A stretch of DNA of 64,000 nucleotides, taken from contig CAYGRE010000032.1 in the NCBI GenBank assembly GCA_964352215.1, forward strand, positions 1-64,000, given 5' to 3'. Made by a program: the position numbers and the translations under genes. The stretch's first letter is position 1, and each line of letters starts with the position of its first letter. Positions 46,121-56,367 of this stretch are shown here, in pieces. This DNA is from CAWUKT01 sp964352215 (GTDB lineage: Bacteria; Bacteroidota; Bacteroidia; J057; JADKCL01). A model generated the notes under the pieces. It worked only from the letters and a program-made list of their open reading frames with translations, searched no databases and was not told where the DNA came from.

Positions 46121-47224
46121 ATGTTGTTTTCTCAGCATATCGTCCCTTCTTGTTTCGGGCAACTCCGTCCGGGAAAATTCCTTCTTATCTGTCTGATGAC
46201 TTTAGGAAGCATGGTCTCTGTGTCTGCCCAAACAAATCGTGATTCCGTAGATTTTCCTGCTTCCGACAGTTTGAGGGGAAGAGATGCATTTGGGGTTGGA
46301 GACTCTGCCAAATCCCGGATTGACCTGAATGGACAAGGACGCTGGACCAATATCGCAGCTGATACTGGAGCAGTTTCAAAGGTTCGGGACAGTCTACGGG
46401 ATGTTCAGGAAAATGCGCAGGATGTTCAGGAGGGTATTTCTACCGCCAAATCAGACAGCACCGCAAAGGATTCACCCAAGGTTTCCGATCCGGTGGTCGT
46501 GCAGCCCGGCAAAGGAGATCGCGGAGGCAAGCAACCTGCAAAGGACTCGCTCGAAGGGACCGACCCAGTCGTGGTTCGACCCGGCAAGGGAGATCGGGGC
46601 AATCCCCCCCAGGTTGATCCCCCAAGTGGAGATACCCTGAGCAGGAAACCAGGAAAAAATGGAACTCCTGATGAAGCAGTGGAAAGCGTAGTGCGCAAAG
46701 ATCCTGAACAAAAAGCGGTTGATTCCACCTTGTCCCGACGCAAACTTCGCTTGTCGGCCCTTGCCCCTCCAGACCCAAATGTTGCCTTGCGTCGGTCTCT
46801 CCTCTTACCAGGATGGGGACAAATTTACAACCGTAGTGCATGGAAGGTTCCGATCATCTATGCCGGATTTGGTGGCTTAGGCTATATGTTTGTCTTCAAT
46901 CATCGGGAATACCGCTACTATAAACTTGCTGCCATCTGCGTGGGAACGGATAACTGTACTGCCTATCCTGAATTTGATGGATTTTCCCAGGCAAATATCA
47001 TCTCTGACCGGGAATTCCACCGCCGCTACCGTGACTTGTCCGTAGTTATCGGTGCACTCTGGTACGCGCTCAACGGTATAGATGCCTACGTTGAAGCCCA
47101 CCTCCAACCTTTCGATGTCGGGGACGATCTCAGTCTCCGCGTAAAACCTTCCGTACTACCTGATCCTTTCCAGCAAAGGAATGTATATTTGGGTGCCAGC
47201 ATATCGCTGGGATTCGGAAAGTAA
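46121..47224 (+). CDS. DUF5683 domain membrane/envelope protein
   Basis: 367 residues from the ATG at 46121 (a TTG at 46112 adds three). Signal peptide to about residue 36 (MTLGSMVSVSAQ). A long disordered linker follows, with an internal repeat VVVQPGKGDRG and VVVRPGKGDRG. The DUF5683 domain (about 220-367) opens LRRSLLLPGWGQIYNRSAWKVP, includes a membrane-like segment (IIYAGFGGLGYMFVF) and ends with LGFGK. In Bacteroidota it sits in the ParA/ParB/dapB neighbourhood, as here; function unknown. Confidence 0.87.
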   Translation: MLFSQHIVPSCFGQLRPGKFLLICLMTLGSMVSVSAQTNRDSVDFPASDSLRGRDAFGVGDSAKSRIDLNGQGRWTNIAADTGAVSKVRDSLRDVQENAQDVQEGISTAKSDSTAKDSPKVSDPVVVQPGKGDRGGKQPAKDSLEGTDPVVVRPGKGDRGNPPQVDPPSGDTLSRKPGKNGTPDEAVESVVRKDPEQKAVDSTLSRRKLRLSALAPPDPNVALRRSLLLPGWGQIYNRSAWKVPIIYAGFGGLGYMFVFNHREYRYYKLAAICVGTDNCTAYPEFDGFSQANIISDREFHRRYRDLSVVIGALWYALNGIDAYVEAHLQPFDVGDDLSLRVKPSVLPDPFQQRNVYLGASISLGFGK

Positions 47225-47235
47225 CGACCTCAGAC

Positions 47236-47970
47236 ATGAAAATAAGAATTGCCCTTGTAGGCTATGGTCGCATGGGACAGGCTGTTGAACGTGCAGCCAA
47301 AGCCCGTGGACACCAGATCGTAGCTTGTATTGACAAGGACACCGCTGAGCAAATCGAAGGATTGAACCGCTCAGAAGTCGATTGTGTCATTGAATTCACC
47401 CATCCGGAATTCGCGGTAAAGAACTATTCGGCGCTCTTGAAAAAGCGAATTCCAGTAGTCACCGGCACCACTGGCTGGTACGACCGCAAGGATGAAATGC
47501 AACGCCTGGTTGAACATGGGAAACACTCATTTCTCTGGACTTCGAATTTTTCGATCGGGGTCAACATCCTCTTCGAACTGAACCGGAAGCTTGCCGAAAT
47601 CATGAACCGCTACCCGGATTATGATGTCTATGTGGATGAAATCCACCACCGCATGAAAAAAGATGCTCCCAGCGGGACTGCTATCTCCCTGGCCAATGAG
47701 ATCGTGGACAATATCGACCGGAAGTCTACCTGGGTCACAGATGAGATTCAGCACCGTGCACCCAACAAGGATGAACTCACAGTTGCCTCTTCTCGCGCTG
47801 GCAATATTATAGGACGCCATTCGGTCAACTATATTTCTGAGGTAGATGAGATTACCATTTCGCACAATGCCAAGGACCGGCGGGCATTTGCGGTTGGTGC
47901 GGTGGTCGCAGCAGAATGGTTGGTTGGGAAAAAGGGATTCTATCATTTTTCAGATGTATTGAAGGGATAA
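47236..47970 (+). CDS. dapB: 4-hydroxy-tetrahydrodipicolinate reductase
   Basis: 244 residues. N-terminal Rossmann VGYGRMGQAVE; GTTGWYDR; the substrate-binding and catalytic block HHRMKKDAPSGTA (the conserved E-x-H-H...K-D-A-P-S-G-T-A with catalytic His and Lys); C-terminal ISHNAKDRRAFAVGAVVAAEWL. Reduces hydroxytetrahydrodipicolinate with NAD(P)H in lysine/diaminopimelate synthesis, feeding peptidoglycan. It begins 11 bp after the DUF5683 gene. Confidence 0.97.
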   Translation: MKIRIALVGYGRMGQAVERAAKARGHQIVACIDKDTAEQIEGLNRSEVDCVIEFTHPEFAVKNYSALLKKRIPVVTGTTGWYDRKDEMQRLVEHGKHSFLWTSNFSIGVNILFELNRKLAEIMNRYPDYDVYVDEIHHRMKKDAPSGTAISLANEIVDNIDRKSTWVTDEIQHRAPNKDELTVASSRAGNIIGRHSVNYISEVDEITISHNAKDRRAFAVGAVVAAEWLVGKKGFYHFSDVLKG

Positions 47971-48017
47971 TTCACATTCCCCCTCCCTTCTCGCCAAATT
48001 AAGATGGAGCCTTTAAC

Positions 48018-48506
48018 ATGAACGATTCCACCTCCATTTCGCCAACCAGAAAGCGCCGGATCAGGATTTTTTTTATCGTTCTGTTCCCATTCCTATTTAT
48101 CCAATTCTGGTTTGTAATGAATGTCGAGGAGCCCTATCCTGCTATCCTGATGCCTATGTTTGGCAGTGTGGATGGAGATGGAAGTGTATTCAAAACCGTC
48201 GAAACCGATATCAGATATATTTATCCAGACACGGTTGTATCCCTGGACATGAAGACCTTCTTTTTTGACATGACCGAAAGTTACCGGTTTCATGTAATGC
48301 GCAGGTTAATGGGGCCTGAGGCTGATCCCCGCGTCTATCAGGATGAAGGATTTCGGGAATGGCTGTCCCTTCGTGGGCAGTTGCTCACCGGCCGCAAAAA
48401 TGCGAATCAGTTTGAGGTCATCTGGACGAATGTCGAGTTTGATACCGGAAAGAATCCTGTTCAGGAATCACGGTCAACCATGGGAACATTTAACTACCGG
48501 TTTTGA
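48018..48506 (+). CDS. single-pass membrane protein of unknown function
   Basis: 162 residues. An N-terminal membrane segment (IFFIVLFPFLFIQFWFVM) is followed by a soluble part with EEPYPAILMPMFGSV and no named domain. The TGATG overlap with the HTTM-like gene makes them a coupled pair, so it may work with that membrane protein. Confidence 0.75.
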   Translation: MNDSTSISPTRKRRIRIFFIVLFPFLFIQFWFVMNVEEPYPAILMPMFGSVDGDGSVFKTVETDIRYIYPDTVVSLDMKTFFFDMTESYRFHVMRRLMGPEADPRVYQDEGFREWLSLRGQLLTGRKNANQFEVIWTNVEFDTGKNPVQESRSTMGTFNYRF

Positions 48507-49597
48507 TGCAGGAATCTACCACGGTAACCGCCAAGCTCGACCGTTGGATTTTTGATTCTTACCGGATAGGCCCCTATGCCCTGGCACTTTGCAGGATTTT
48601 TTTTGCCTTCCACGTCCTGTTTTTCCTCTTTCGGCCCATGAACTGGATCGGAACCTACCCTTCTATTTTCTTTTATCCTCCGCCCAGTCTGGCCAGTTTC
48701 TTTTCCGGTTTCCCCCCTGAATGGTTCTTCAACGGGATGAATATCCTTGCGGTTTTCTTTTTTCTCGGGGTCATGGTGGGTTACCATACCCGAATCAGTT
48801 CTATCGGACTCTTTCTGGTTATGTTTACCTACGGCACCTTCGCCCACTCTTTTGGAAAAATTGACCATTCGATCCTGTTTACGCTTTTCCCGCTGGTGAT
48901 GTCCTTCAGCAATTGGGGAGCAGTGTGGTCAATAGACGCTGCGCAGGGAAGAGGTTCCAGCACAGTTCACGCCTGGCCACTTGCCCTGATGGCTACCTTG
49001 ATTGCCTTTTCGATGTTCACATCCGGGTATTACAAATTGATTTCGGGTTGGCTCGACACTTCTACCCATGCCACTCACAGCAAGGTATTTTCGAATGTTT
49101 ATGCCTGGCAACGGGGAGACCTCCTTGCTCCTGCCGCAACCCGGTTTTCATTTCCGCTTTTTTGGGAATTGCTTGATTGGCTTACCGTAATCTGGGAAAT
49201 GGGATTCATGGTGGCCCTGTTCTTTCCAAAAATCTTCCGATGGTTTGTGGGATACGCTGTATTTTTTCATCTGGGGGTACTGCTACTCCTCAATATTGAT
49301 TTTAGTATCAATCTGCTGGTCTATACTCCGTTTATCAACTGGGGAAAACTGGGCCATGCTCTGGGGAGTCGTAAAGCAAAGGTCATTCGAAAAGGCAAGG
49401 TGTTTTGGAAATACTTTCATCCACTTTTTATCCTACCCCTGGGCGGCTTAATCGTTTGGGTTTTGTACACAGATGGGTGCCTGTGGAATCTCTTCAACCG
49501 CCTGGCCGGGATCGAATTTCCTTACCTGTCCGGCCTGGTCCACTTAGTCGGAGCTGCTTTGCTGGTATTGTTTTTGGCCCTGAAAAGAGAGAGGTGA
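48506..49597 (+). CDS. HTTM-like multipass membrane protein
   Basis: 363 residues from the ATG at 48506. About eight to nine membrane helices. The pattern recalls the HTTM (vitamin K-dependent gamma-carboxylase-like/DoxX) fold: ALALCRIFFAFHVLFFLF near the start, HTRISSIGLFLVMFTYG, KIDHSILFTLFPLVMSFS and SGYYKLISGWLDTSTHA. The catalytic residue pattern of true carboxylases is not clear. Coupled with the upstream small membrane protein. Confidence 0.75.
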   Translation: MQESTTVTAKLDRWIFDSYRIGPYALALCRIFFAFHVLFFLFRPMNWIGTYPSIFFYPPPSLASFFSGFPPEWFFNGMNILAVFFFLGVMVGYHTRISSIGLFLVMFTYGTFAHSFGKIDHSILFTLFPLVMSFSNWGAVWSIDAAQGRGSSTVHAWPLALMATLIAFSMFTSGYYKLISGWLDTSTHATHSKVFSNVYAWQRGDLLAPAATRFSFPLFWELLDWLTVIWEMGFMVALFFPKIFRWFVGYAVFFHLGVLLLLNIDFSINLLVYTPFINWGKLGHALGSRKAKVIRKGKVFWKYFHPLFILPLGGLIVWVLYTDGCLWNLFNRLAGIEFPYLSGLVHLVGAALLVLFLALKRER

Positions 49598-49760
49598 TTT
49601 GGTTTTCTCAGACAGCCACTTATCCCCGATTCCGAAGTGGTTTTTAACTGGTTGGGGCCTTCGATACAATAATCCCGCAATACACCGTTTATATACTAAA
49701 GAATTCATAAATTAGCCGTTTCAGAACAACTGAAGGGCAAGCCCTTTTACGATATCGTCC

Positions 49761-51302
49761 ATGAGCTACCATCTTTATATTACTCTTCCACTCTACCTGT
49801 TACTGCATACAGGCCTTTACGGCCTGTTTACCAAAGCAGGAGAGAAAGGTTGGAAGGCCTTTGTACCCGTTTACAACGTACTGACCTGGCTGGATTTGAT
49901 CGGACGCCCCAGATGGTGGGTGATCTTTTTTCTGATTCCTGTCCTCAACTTCGTGATGGGAATCGGGATTGTGCTCGATCTGGTTCGCTCCTTTGACAAG
50001 CATAAATTTGGTGCTCAACTGGCGGCTGTCCTCTTCCCCTATATCTATTTCATTTACCTCGGATTCAACAAGAAGGATCAATACAAGGGGAAATGGATGG
50101 AGATCAAGGAAAAGGAGCCCAATAAATCCGGTGGCCGTGAATGGCTGGATGCAATCCTGTTTGCGGGAACCGCTGCCTTGGTGATCCGGATTTTCCTGAT
50201 CGAGGCATTTATGATCCCAACTACTTCGATGGAAGGATCTCTTCTCGCGGGAGATTTCCTCTTTGTCAGCAAGTTCCACTACGGGGTTCGTCTCCCAATG
50301 GCGCCTTTGTCCGTGCCTTTCGTTCACAATACACTTCCTTTTACCACTGGCTCCAAGTCTTTCGTCAACGTCAAGCTTCCTTACAGCCGTCTTCCTGGTC
50401 TCAAGCCAGTGAAGCGAAACGAGATCGTGGTGTTCAATTACCCGGCGGATGACATCTATCCCGACGTTCCTGAGCTGGGTGAGATCGAGATCACCAGCAT
50501 GAAGCAGAACTATATCAAGCGCTGTGTTGCGGTAGCTGGTGACACCTTCCAGATCAAGGATCAAGTGATCATGATCAATGGACAGCCTGGTTGGCAGGCG
50601 GAGCATGTACAGCATACCCATGATGTCAGTGGTATTTATCCGAAATTGCTGGTCGACTTCGGATTTCGATTCAATCCCGGAGATGCCAACAACAACGTTC
50701 GCGAGGGAATTGTCCCCGGATCGTGGATGGTCGACATGTCCGATACCAAGGCCGCGGAACTGAAGGCCAAGTATCCTGAAATTCAGATTAAAAAGCCGAT
50801 CAAAGACTACAACCGTGTGATCCAGGAACTGTGGGGCATTCCTGGGGATAAGGTGGATTACCGCATCAAAATGATGGGGTTGATGAACAGTAAGATCAAT
50901 GCGAAAAGTGTTCCCTTCCCCAAGCGTCCTGATATGGAGCAATACCTATGGACGGTGGACAATTTTGGCCCCATCTGGATTCCTAAAGCGGGGGTAACGA
51001 TTGATCTGAATCTGGAAAACCTGCCGATGTACGAGCGCATCATTGATGTCTATGAAGACCATGACCTTGAGATCAAGGGGACCCAAATCTTCATCGACGG
51101 TGAACCTGCCTCTACCTATACCTTTGAGATGGACTATTACTTTATGATGGGGGACAACCGTCACCAGTCATTGGACAGTCGTTTCTGGGGTTATGTTCCT
51201 GAAGACCACGTCATTGGTCGCCCCTGGTTCGTTCTGTTTTCTACTGAAAATGGAATCCGCTGGGACCGGACCTTCAGTGGGGTTGGTCGCTGGGAACCAT
51301 GA
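49761..51302 (+). CDS. lepB: signal peptidase I with N-terminal DUF5684-type domain
   Basis: 513 residues. A N-terminal membrane part (1-105; FVPVYNVLTWLDLIGRP) looks like DUF5684. The peptidase region begins with a membrane helix and MIPTTSMEGSL, where Ser156 is the nucleophile; YIKRCVAVAGD contains the general base Lys253; and MMGDNRHQSLDSR is conserved box E. A long insertion lies between box D and E (about 265-430). It cleaves secretory signal peptides. The stop is 8 bp before tamB. Confidence 0.95.
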   Translation: MSYHLYITLPLYLLLHTGLYGLFTKAGEKGWKAFVPVYNVLTWLDLIGRPRWWVIFFLIPVLNFVMGIGIVLDLVRSFDKHKFGAQLAAVLFPYIYFIYLGFNKKDQYKGKWMEIKEKEPNKSGGREWLDAILFAGTAALVIRIFLIEAFMIPTTSMEGSLLAGDFLFVSKFHYGVRLPMAPLSVPFVHNTLPFTTGSKSFVNVKLPYSRLPGLKPVKRNEIVVFNYPADDIYPDVPELGEIEITSMKQNYIKRCVAVAGDTFQIKDQVIMINGQPGWQAEHVQHTHDVSGIYPKLLVDFGFRFNPGDANNNVREGIVPGSWMVDMSDTKAAELKAKYPEIQIKKPIKDYNRVIQELWGIPGDKVDYRIKMMGLMNSKINAKSVPFPKRPDMEQYLWTVDNFGPIWIPKAGVTIDLNLENLPMYERIIDVYEDHDLEIKGTQIFIDGEPASTYTFEMDYYFMMGDNRHQSLDSRFWGYVPEDHVIGRPWFVLFSTENGIRWDRTFSGVGRWEP

Positions 51303-51310
51303 AATTCTGA

Positions 51311-54300
51311 TTGAAATCTATCCTTTCTATAGCGTGGAAAGTCCTGCGTAGCCTGGTTCTGGGAGTTTCCCTGATTGTGCTGCTGGCTTCCTGGGCATTG
51401 CGAACGAGTTGGTTCCAGGACCTGATCCAGGCCCCGATAGAGACGCTATTGGGAGATGCCTTGGGAACCACGGTGGACATTGGTGAGATTGACCTGGACC
51501 TCCCGGCCCACTTGGTCATTCGAAATACCACCATGCAGGACCCCAAAGGACATCCCCTCTTCGGGATTACAGAACTACGGGCCGATATGACCCGTATCCC
51601 CCTGCTGAACCTCCTCTTTTCTTCAGCGGGTACCCAAAAGATTGATGTGGGGCACTTGGACATCAACGGCCCCCAGGCTTTTATATACCGAAGCCGCTCT
51701 GACTCCACCCTCAATATTGATTTCCTTTCCGGAACTTCGACAGATACTTCAGCCTCCAAACCTTTAAATCTAATCCTCTCACTGCGTGAGGGACGCATTC
51801 GCGGAGGCCAATTTACCTACGTCGACTCCACCAAAAGTGACGAACAGCTGGCTATTCAGGAAAGAATCAACTTCGACAACCTGAAATTGGCAGGTCTGAG
51901 CATGGATTTCAGCTATTCCCTTCAGGTCGCTGACATGATCATGCGGGGGAAAATAGATGACCTGCATGTACAGGAGCAACATTCAGGGATTGATTTGAAA
52001 GAATTGCACTCAGGCTATTACCTGGAGATGGGAAAGGAAGCCCCCGGTGGTTTCTTGTTGTGTCTGAATGATACACGTTTGAATTTGAGGGACTCCACCC
52101 GCTTATTTTTCAACGGAGACATTGCCAATTCGGAGCCGGACAGCCTCTCCTCCGGATTTTCTCCCAAGATTGCCGCCAACTTCCAGCAATCCTATGTGCA
52201 CATGGATGATATCAATAAATTCCTTGCCAAACCTATTCCCCTGGAAGGACCGGCTTTTCTGGAAGGGTATGTGTATGGAACCCTTGACCATCTCTTTTCG
52301 GATGATCTGTATTTGGGGATCGCGGACAGCACCCGCTTGCATACCAGTCTGGTGCTGAACAACCTGAGTGATCCGGACAACCTGGATTTTGATCTTAATC
52401 TCTCCCCCAGTCTGGTTTCATTCCGGGAAGTGGAAGATTTTTTGGTAGGGGTAGATCTTCCCCTTGCTGGCTTGGCCCGGATTGACGGTGAAGTCAAAGG
52501 GGATCTCAACCGCTTAACTTCAAAGGACCTTCATATTCGCACCCGCGCCTACACCGATATTCACGTCCGGACCAGGATTTTCAATTATCAGGATGAGGCC
52601 AATTTGCTCATGGACTTGAAATTGATCAAGAGCAAGGTTGATGTTGCAGAACTGCGTTCTCTTTTACCAGACCTCGACCTCCCCAAGGAGCTTGACAAAA
52701 TCGGGCGGAGCGAGGTCGACGGGAGCTTTATCGGAGGAACACGTGACTTCACCATCAATGCCAATCTGGGAACTGCTCAAGGATTGGTTGATGCCAATAT
52801 CCACTTTCGTCTTCCACGTGGAAGGGATATGCGCTATGATGGAAACGTGATCACCAGTCATTTGAACGTAGACGGATTCAAATTGGTCGAAAGTGATATC
52901 TCATCTGATCTTAACTTCAGAGGAAGGGTAAGCGGAAGAGGAACTGATTTCTACACCATGCATGCCGAGATCCAGGGTAAGCTTACCGACACCGATCTCA
53001 TGGGTTACCGGATTGAATCACTCAGCACGGAGAATGCAGTAATTGACAGTGCCAGTATCGGTGGTAAGATCGAGTTGAATGATCGCCATGGAAATGCTTC
53101 CTTAACTTTTGTAAGGGCCTATTTCCCAAAAAATCAACCCCATAGTATCAGGATCGAAGGTGACGTGGACCACCTGGACCTGGCACATTATAAAATTCTG
53201 CCTGATGACTCCGCGCTCTTTTCATCGGTTTTGATCGTCAAACTGGATGGTGATTCCCTTGAGAATTATGCCGGAAAAGTTCAGTTCAATTTTAACAGAT
53301 TGAACAGGGTAAACGGTGACTCTCTGTTTCTCGATGGAGTCAAACTCCTTTCAAAGTTTGATACCCTTGGTAACCGCGACATCGAATTGGTCAGTGACAT
53401 GGCCGATATGCATCTCACCGGTAACTTCCTCTACTCCGAAGCTGCTTCTGTCGCCTCCAGAATCAGCAAGGAACTCGACTTGTATATCAGGAATAACCAG
53501 GCCATGATCGATGCCTATTATGCAGAGAAAGATACTTTCCAGCAAAGCCTTTCGGTTACGGATACCTTATGGACCAAAGAAGGCCTCAATGACTTCATGG
53601 CCTTTCTCGGTGTACCTGTATTTGCAGCTGCAGAGACTAAGATTATACTCGACCTCAACCACAATGTCACCGATAATTTGGTGCTCAAATTAGTGTCTGA
53701 CTCGCTCAATATTGGCTCGATTGGTATGAAAGGGGACTCTATGGAAATGGAACTCTCCAAGGAAGGGTCTGGCAATGAATTGTTACTAACGGGACACTTG
53801 GAATCAGACACGCTCTGGCCAGCCAGTACTGTAAAAGTAGAGCGATTTGTAATCGAGCCAGATGGAAATGATAAAAAGCTCAATGTTCACATACGGGGTT
53901 TTCAATCTGAGATGGACAACCTTTACCTGGTCAACCTGACCAGTGACTTTTTGCCCAATAATACCATTAAAACGGTTGTCCGAAAGGGCTCCAAACTTAA
54001 GATCAGAGGAAGTGAATGGAGATTTGGCTCCAAGAACCAGGTGGTCCGTCAACTTGATCTGGAAGGTAAAAAACAGGACGGTCAGGACTCACTTATTGAT
54101 CGGTTCTTCGTTTCCAATCTTCAACTGTACCGGCTTGACAGTACTGTGATTCCTTCCGGGTTTGTGCGGATAGATTCTCAAACCATCACGCTGGATGGAG
54201 TGGTTTCTCAACGGGCCTCAGACACGCTTAAGGCCTCTGTTTCCAACCTGGACATCCCCTCCATCATCGGATTTTCAGAAAATGAGCTGAATATTCGGGG

Positions 54301-56308
54301 GCGGGTACCTGATGCTAAATTGCTTTCCTGGAAGGTTTTGAGCGAATTACCCAGTGTTTTCTTCGATGGCCATGTGCGGGATTTTGGCTACGAAGAGGTG
54401 GATTCCCTGGAATTCGACATTTTTGCCGGATGGCCCACCTTCAAGGGACCCGATTATGCCGGCACCTTGTTGACAGCCCGGGCCCCCAATGGGGATTCCT
54501 TGGAAGCCAAAGGATCTTACCGGTTTTCTACCGAAGAGCTTGATTTTGGTTTCTTCCATTCGACCTTGGACCTGGCCTATCTGCAACCTTTTCTTGAAGG
54601 TTCAGTATCCGAACTCAAAGGGCACTTGAGTTTGGATACCGCCACCATCAAGGGAACAGTCAATAAGCCTTTGATCAATGGCAAAGTCCATTTCAAAAAT
54701 GCGGGGATGAAAGTGGACTTCCTCAACAACAGGTTCCGCCTTGGTGACAATACCATCACTTTTGACAACGATTCTTTGTCCATTCCCCGAATCAAAGTTT
54801 ACGACGACTATGGCCAATCTGCGGATTTGTATGGGATGATTGACTACAACAATACTGCGGGCATATTTCTCAATCTAAAGCTGGACAGGATTGACAGCCT
54901 GACCGTGATGGATACACGGCGGGAGCAGTCGCCGGAGTTTTATGGACGGGTGGTCTTGGATGGGAAACATGCCGCGATTGAAGGATTGACGGATTTGATT
55001 CGAATTGATGCTACCCTTAAAACGGGGAAGGGCTCTTGGCTTGACATTCCCTTAGATGACTTCACCAGTGCCAACCGTCTGGACTTTGTCACCTTTGTAG
55101 GTGCCCAAAAAGATGTGGAGCCAGATAAAGAGAGTGCGTATGAAGGATTCAGTCTGCTGGCCAATGTAGAGGCTACGTCTGATGCCAGGTTGCGACTTAT
55201 CCTGGATGAAACGGTTGGTGACATCATTGAGGCCAGGGGAACGGGAAATATCACCATGAAAGTCTCCGAAACGGGGGAATTTGAGCTGAGCGGAACTTAT
55301 AACCTCACTGAAGGCAATTACCTGTTTACGGCTGAGAACATTGTCAACAAGAAATTTAAGGTGCGCCCCGGGGGCAGGATTTCCTTCAACGGAGATCCCT
55401 ACAATGCAGAACTTGACCTCTATGCTGTTTACAAAGTCAATGCTGATGTGAGTGACCTCTTGGGTGGCCAGAGCAACCGGGTTCCGGTAGATATCCTGAT
55501 GCACATGCAGGGCTCACTGGAGGAACCCAAGATCGATCTTTCTCTCAAACTCGATGAATTGAACCAACAGGATGTCCTTGGACTCTCCTCTTACTTCCGG
55601 CTCATCGAATATGATGAGCAGGAGTTGAACAAGCAGGTGGTGAGCCTGCTCCTATTTGGCCGTTTTTCCGGTTCGGCCGTGGCCAGCAATGCGGGACCTG
55701 TAGGTGGTGTCACTTCCTCGGTCTCTGAACTGATCTCTAACCAGGTTAACTACTGGATATCACAGGCATTTTCGGATGCCAACCTCGGGGTGGAAGTCAA
55801 TACCAATGAATTCCAGGATGTAGAACTGGCGGTTCGAACCACGCTATTTAATGACCGGGTTACAGTGGAGCGCAACGGGACCTTGATCTCCAATCAGGGG
55901 AATGGGATGACCATAGGTGACCTGAGTGTTCAGGTACGTCTCTTGCCCAGGATGGATAAGAACAGCGTTCCCCGACCCGATGCAGGTCGCCTGGTACTTG
56001 AAATCTTTAACCGGGAGGATGTTGCCCTCACCTCAGCAACCAATGTGACCAGAGGTGCGGGTGTCTTCTACAAAAAGGATTTCGATCGAATCGCTGATCT
56101 TTTCAGCCGCCGTTCGCCCGTAGCATTCGAGGATGAAGGCGACGATGAAAATAACAATGAGGATGAAGGTGCCGACAGGAATAACCTGGAGAATAGTGAC
56201 CGCAACCCGGATTCACCCCGTGATGAGGTTCCTTTAACTGACCCCGTGGTTCCTGATTCAATTCCAGTCTCAAAGGATTCCCTCCCTGATCCGAAAGGGA
56301 AAGAATAA
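51311..56308 (+). CDS. tamB: TamB-type translocation and assembly protein
   Basis: 1665 residues from a TTG at 51311; no in-frame ATG occurs before the membrane helix (ILSIAWKVLRSLVLGVSL), and an ATG at 51299 is out of frame. One N-terminal membrane helix, then a very long beta-helical periplasmic part, and a C-terminal TamB/DUF490 domain (about 1270-1580) with NLTEGNYLFTAENIVNKKF and GGRISFNGDPYNAELDL, LLFGRFSGSAV. The last 70 residues are acidic and disordered. TamB bridges inner and outer membranes in outer-membrane biogenesis and lipid transport. A candidate parS is inside it. Confidence 0.93.
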   Translation: MKSILSIAWKVLRSLVLGVSLIVLLASWALRTSWFQDLIQAPIETLLGDALGTTVDIGEIDLDLPAHLVIRNTTMQDPKGHPLFGITELRADMTRIPLLNLLFSSAGTQKIDVGHLDINGPQAFIYRSRSDSTLNIDFLSGTSTDTSASKPLNLILSLREGRIRGGQFTYVDSTKSDEQLAIQERINFDNLKLAGLSMDFSYSLQVADMIMRGKIDDLHVQEQHSGIDLKELHSGYYLEMGKEAPGGFLLCLNDTRLNLRDSTRLFFNGDIANSEPDSLSSGFSPKIAANFQQSYVHMDDINKFLAKPIPLEGPAFLEGYVYGTLDHLFSDDLYLGIADSTRLHTSLVLNNLSDPDNLDFDLNLSPSLVSFREVEDFLVGVDLPLAGLARIDGEVKGDLNRLTSKDLHIRTRAYTDIHVRTRIFNYQDEANLLMDLKLIKSKVDVAELRSLLPDLDLPKELDKIGRSEVDGSFIGGTRDFTINANLGTAQGLVDANIHFRLPRGRDMRYDGNVITSHLNVDGFKLVESDISSDLNFRGRVSGRGTDFYTMHAEIQGKLTDTDLMGYRIESLSTENAVIDSASIGGKIELNDRHGNASLTFVRAYFPKNQPHSIRIEGDVDHLDLAHYKILPDDSALFSSVLIVKLDGDSLENYAGKVQFNFNRLNRVNGDSLFLDGVKLLSKFDTLGNRDIELVSDMADMHLTGNFLYSEAASVASRISKELDLYIRNNQAMIDAYYAEKDTFQQSLSVTDTLWTKEGLNDFMAFLGVPVFAAAETKIILDLNHNVTDNLVLKLVSDSLNIGSIGMKGDSMEMELSKEGSGNELLLTGHLESDTLWPASTVKVERFVIEPDGNDKKLNVHIRGFQSEMDNLYLVNLTSDFLPNNTIKTVVRKGSKLKIRGSEWRFGSKNQVVRQLDLEGKKQDGQDSLIDRFFVSNLQLYRLDSTVIPSGFVRIDSQTITLDGVVSQRASDTLKASVSNLDIPSIIGFSENELNIRGRVPDAKLLSWKVLSELPSVFFDGHVRDFGYEEVDSLEFDIFAGWPTFKGPDYAGTLLTARAPNGDSLEAKGSYRFSTEELDFGFFHSTLDLAYLQPFLEGSVSELKGHLSLDTATIKGTVNKPLINGKVHFKNAGMKVDFLNNRFRLGDNTITFDNDSLSIPRIKVYDDYGQSADLYGMIDYNNTAGIFLNLKLDRIDSLTVMDTRREQSPEFYGRVVLDGKHAAIEGLTDLIRIDATLKTGKGSWLDIPLDDFTSANRLDFVTFVGAQKDVEPDKESAYEGFSLLANVEATSDARLRLILDETVGDIIEARGTGNITMKVSETGEFELSGTYNLTEGNYLFTAENIVNKKFKVRPGGRISFNGDPYNAELDLYAVYKVNADVSDLLGGQSNRVPVDILMHMQGSLEEPKIDLSLKLDELNQQDVLGLSSYFRLIEYDEQELNKQVVSLLLFGRFSGSAVASNAGPVGGVTSSVSELISNQVNYWISQAFSDANLGVEVNTNEFQDVELAVRTTLFNDRVTVERNGTLISNQGNGMTIGDLSVQVRLLPRMDKNSVPRPDAGRLVLEIFNREDVALTSATNVTRGAGVFYKKDFDRIADLFSRRSPVAFEDEGDDENNNEDEGADRNNLENSDRNPDSPRDEVPLTDPVVPDSIPVSKDSLPDPKGKE
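52811..52824. promoter_or_regulatory. candidate parS palindrome
   Basis: CTTCCACGTGGAAG, a 14-bp perfect palindrome, differs from the common parS core GTTCCACGTGGAAC only in its outermost pair. It is within tamB coding sequence (codons for RLPRGR), about 7 kb from parB. parS sites inside genes near parAB are common. Single occurrence seen in the window. Confidence 0.4.
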
Positions 56309-56367
56309 TTCAGTTCAGGTGTAAAATGGATGGGGCTTCCCAAAGAATCCTGCCAGACCTTGAAATG

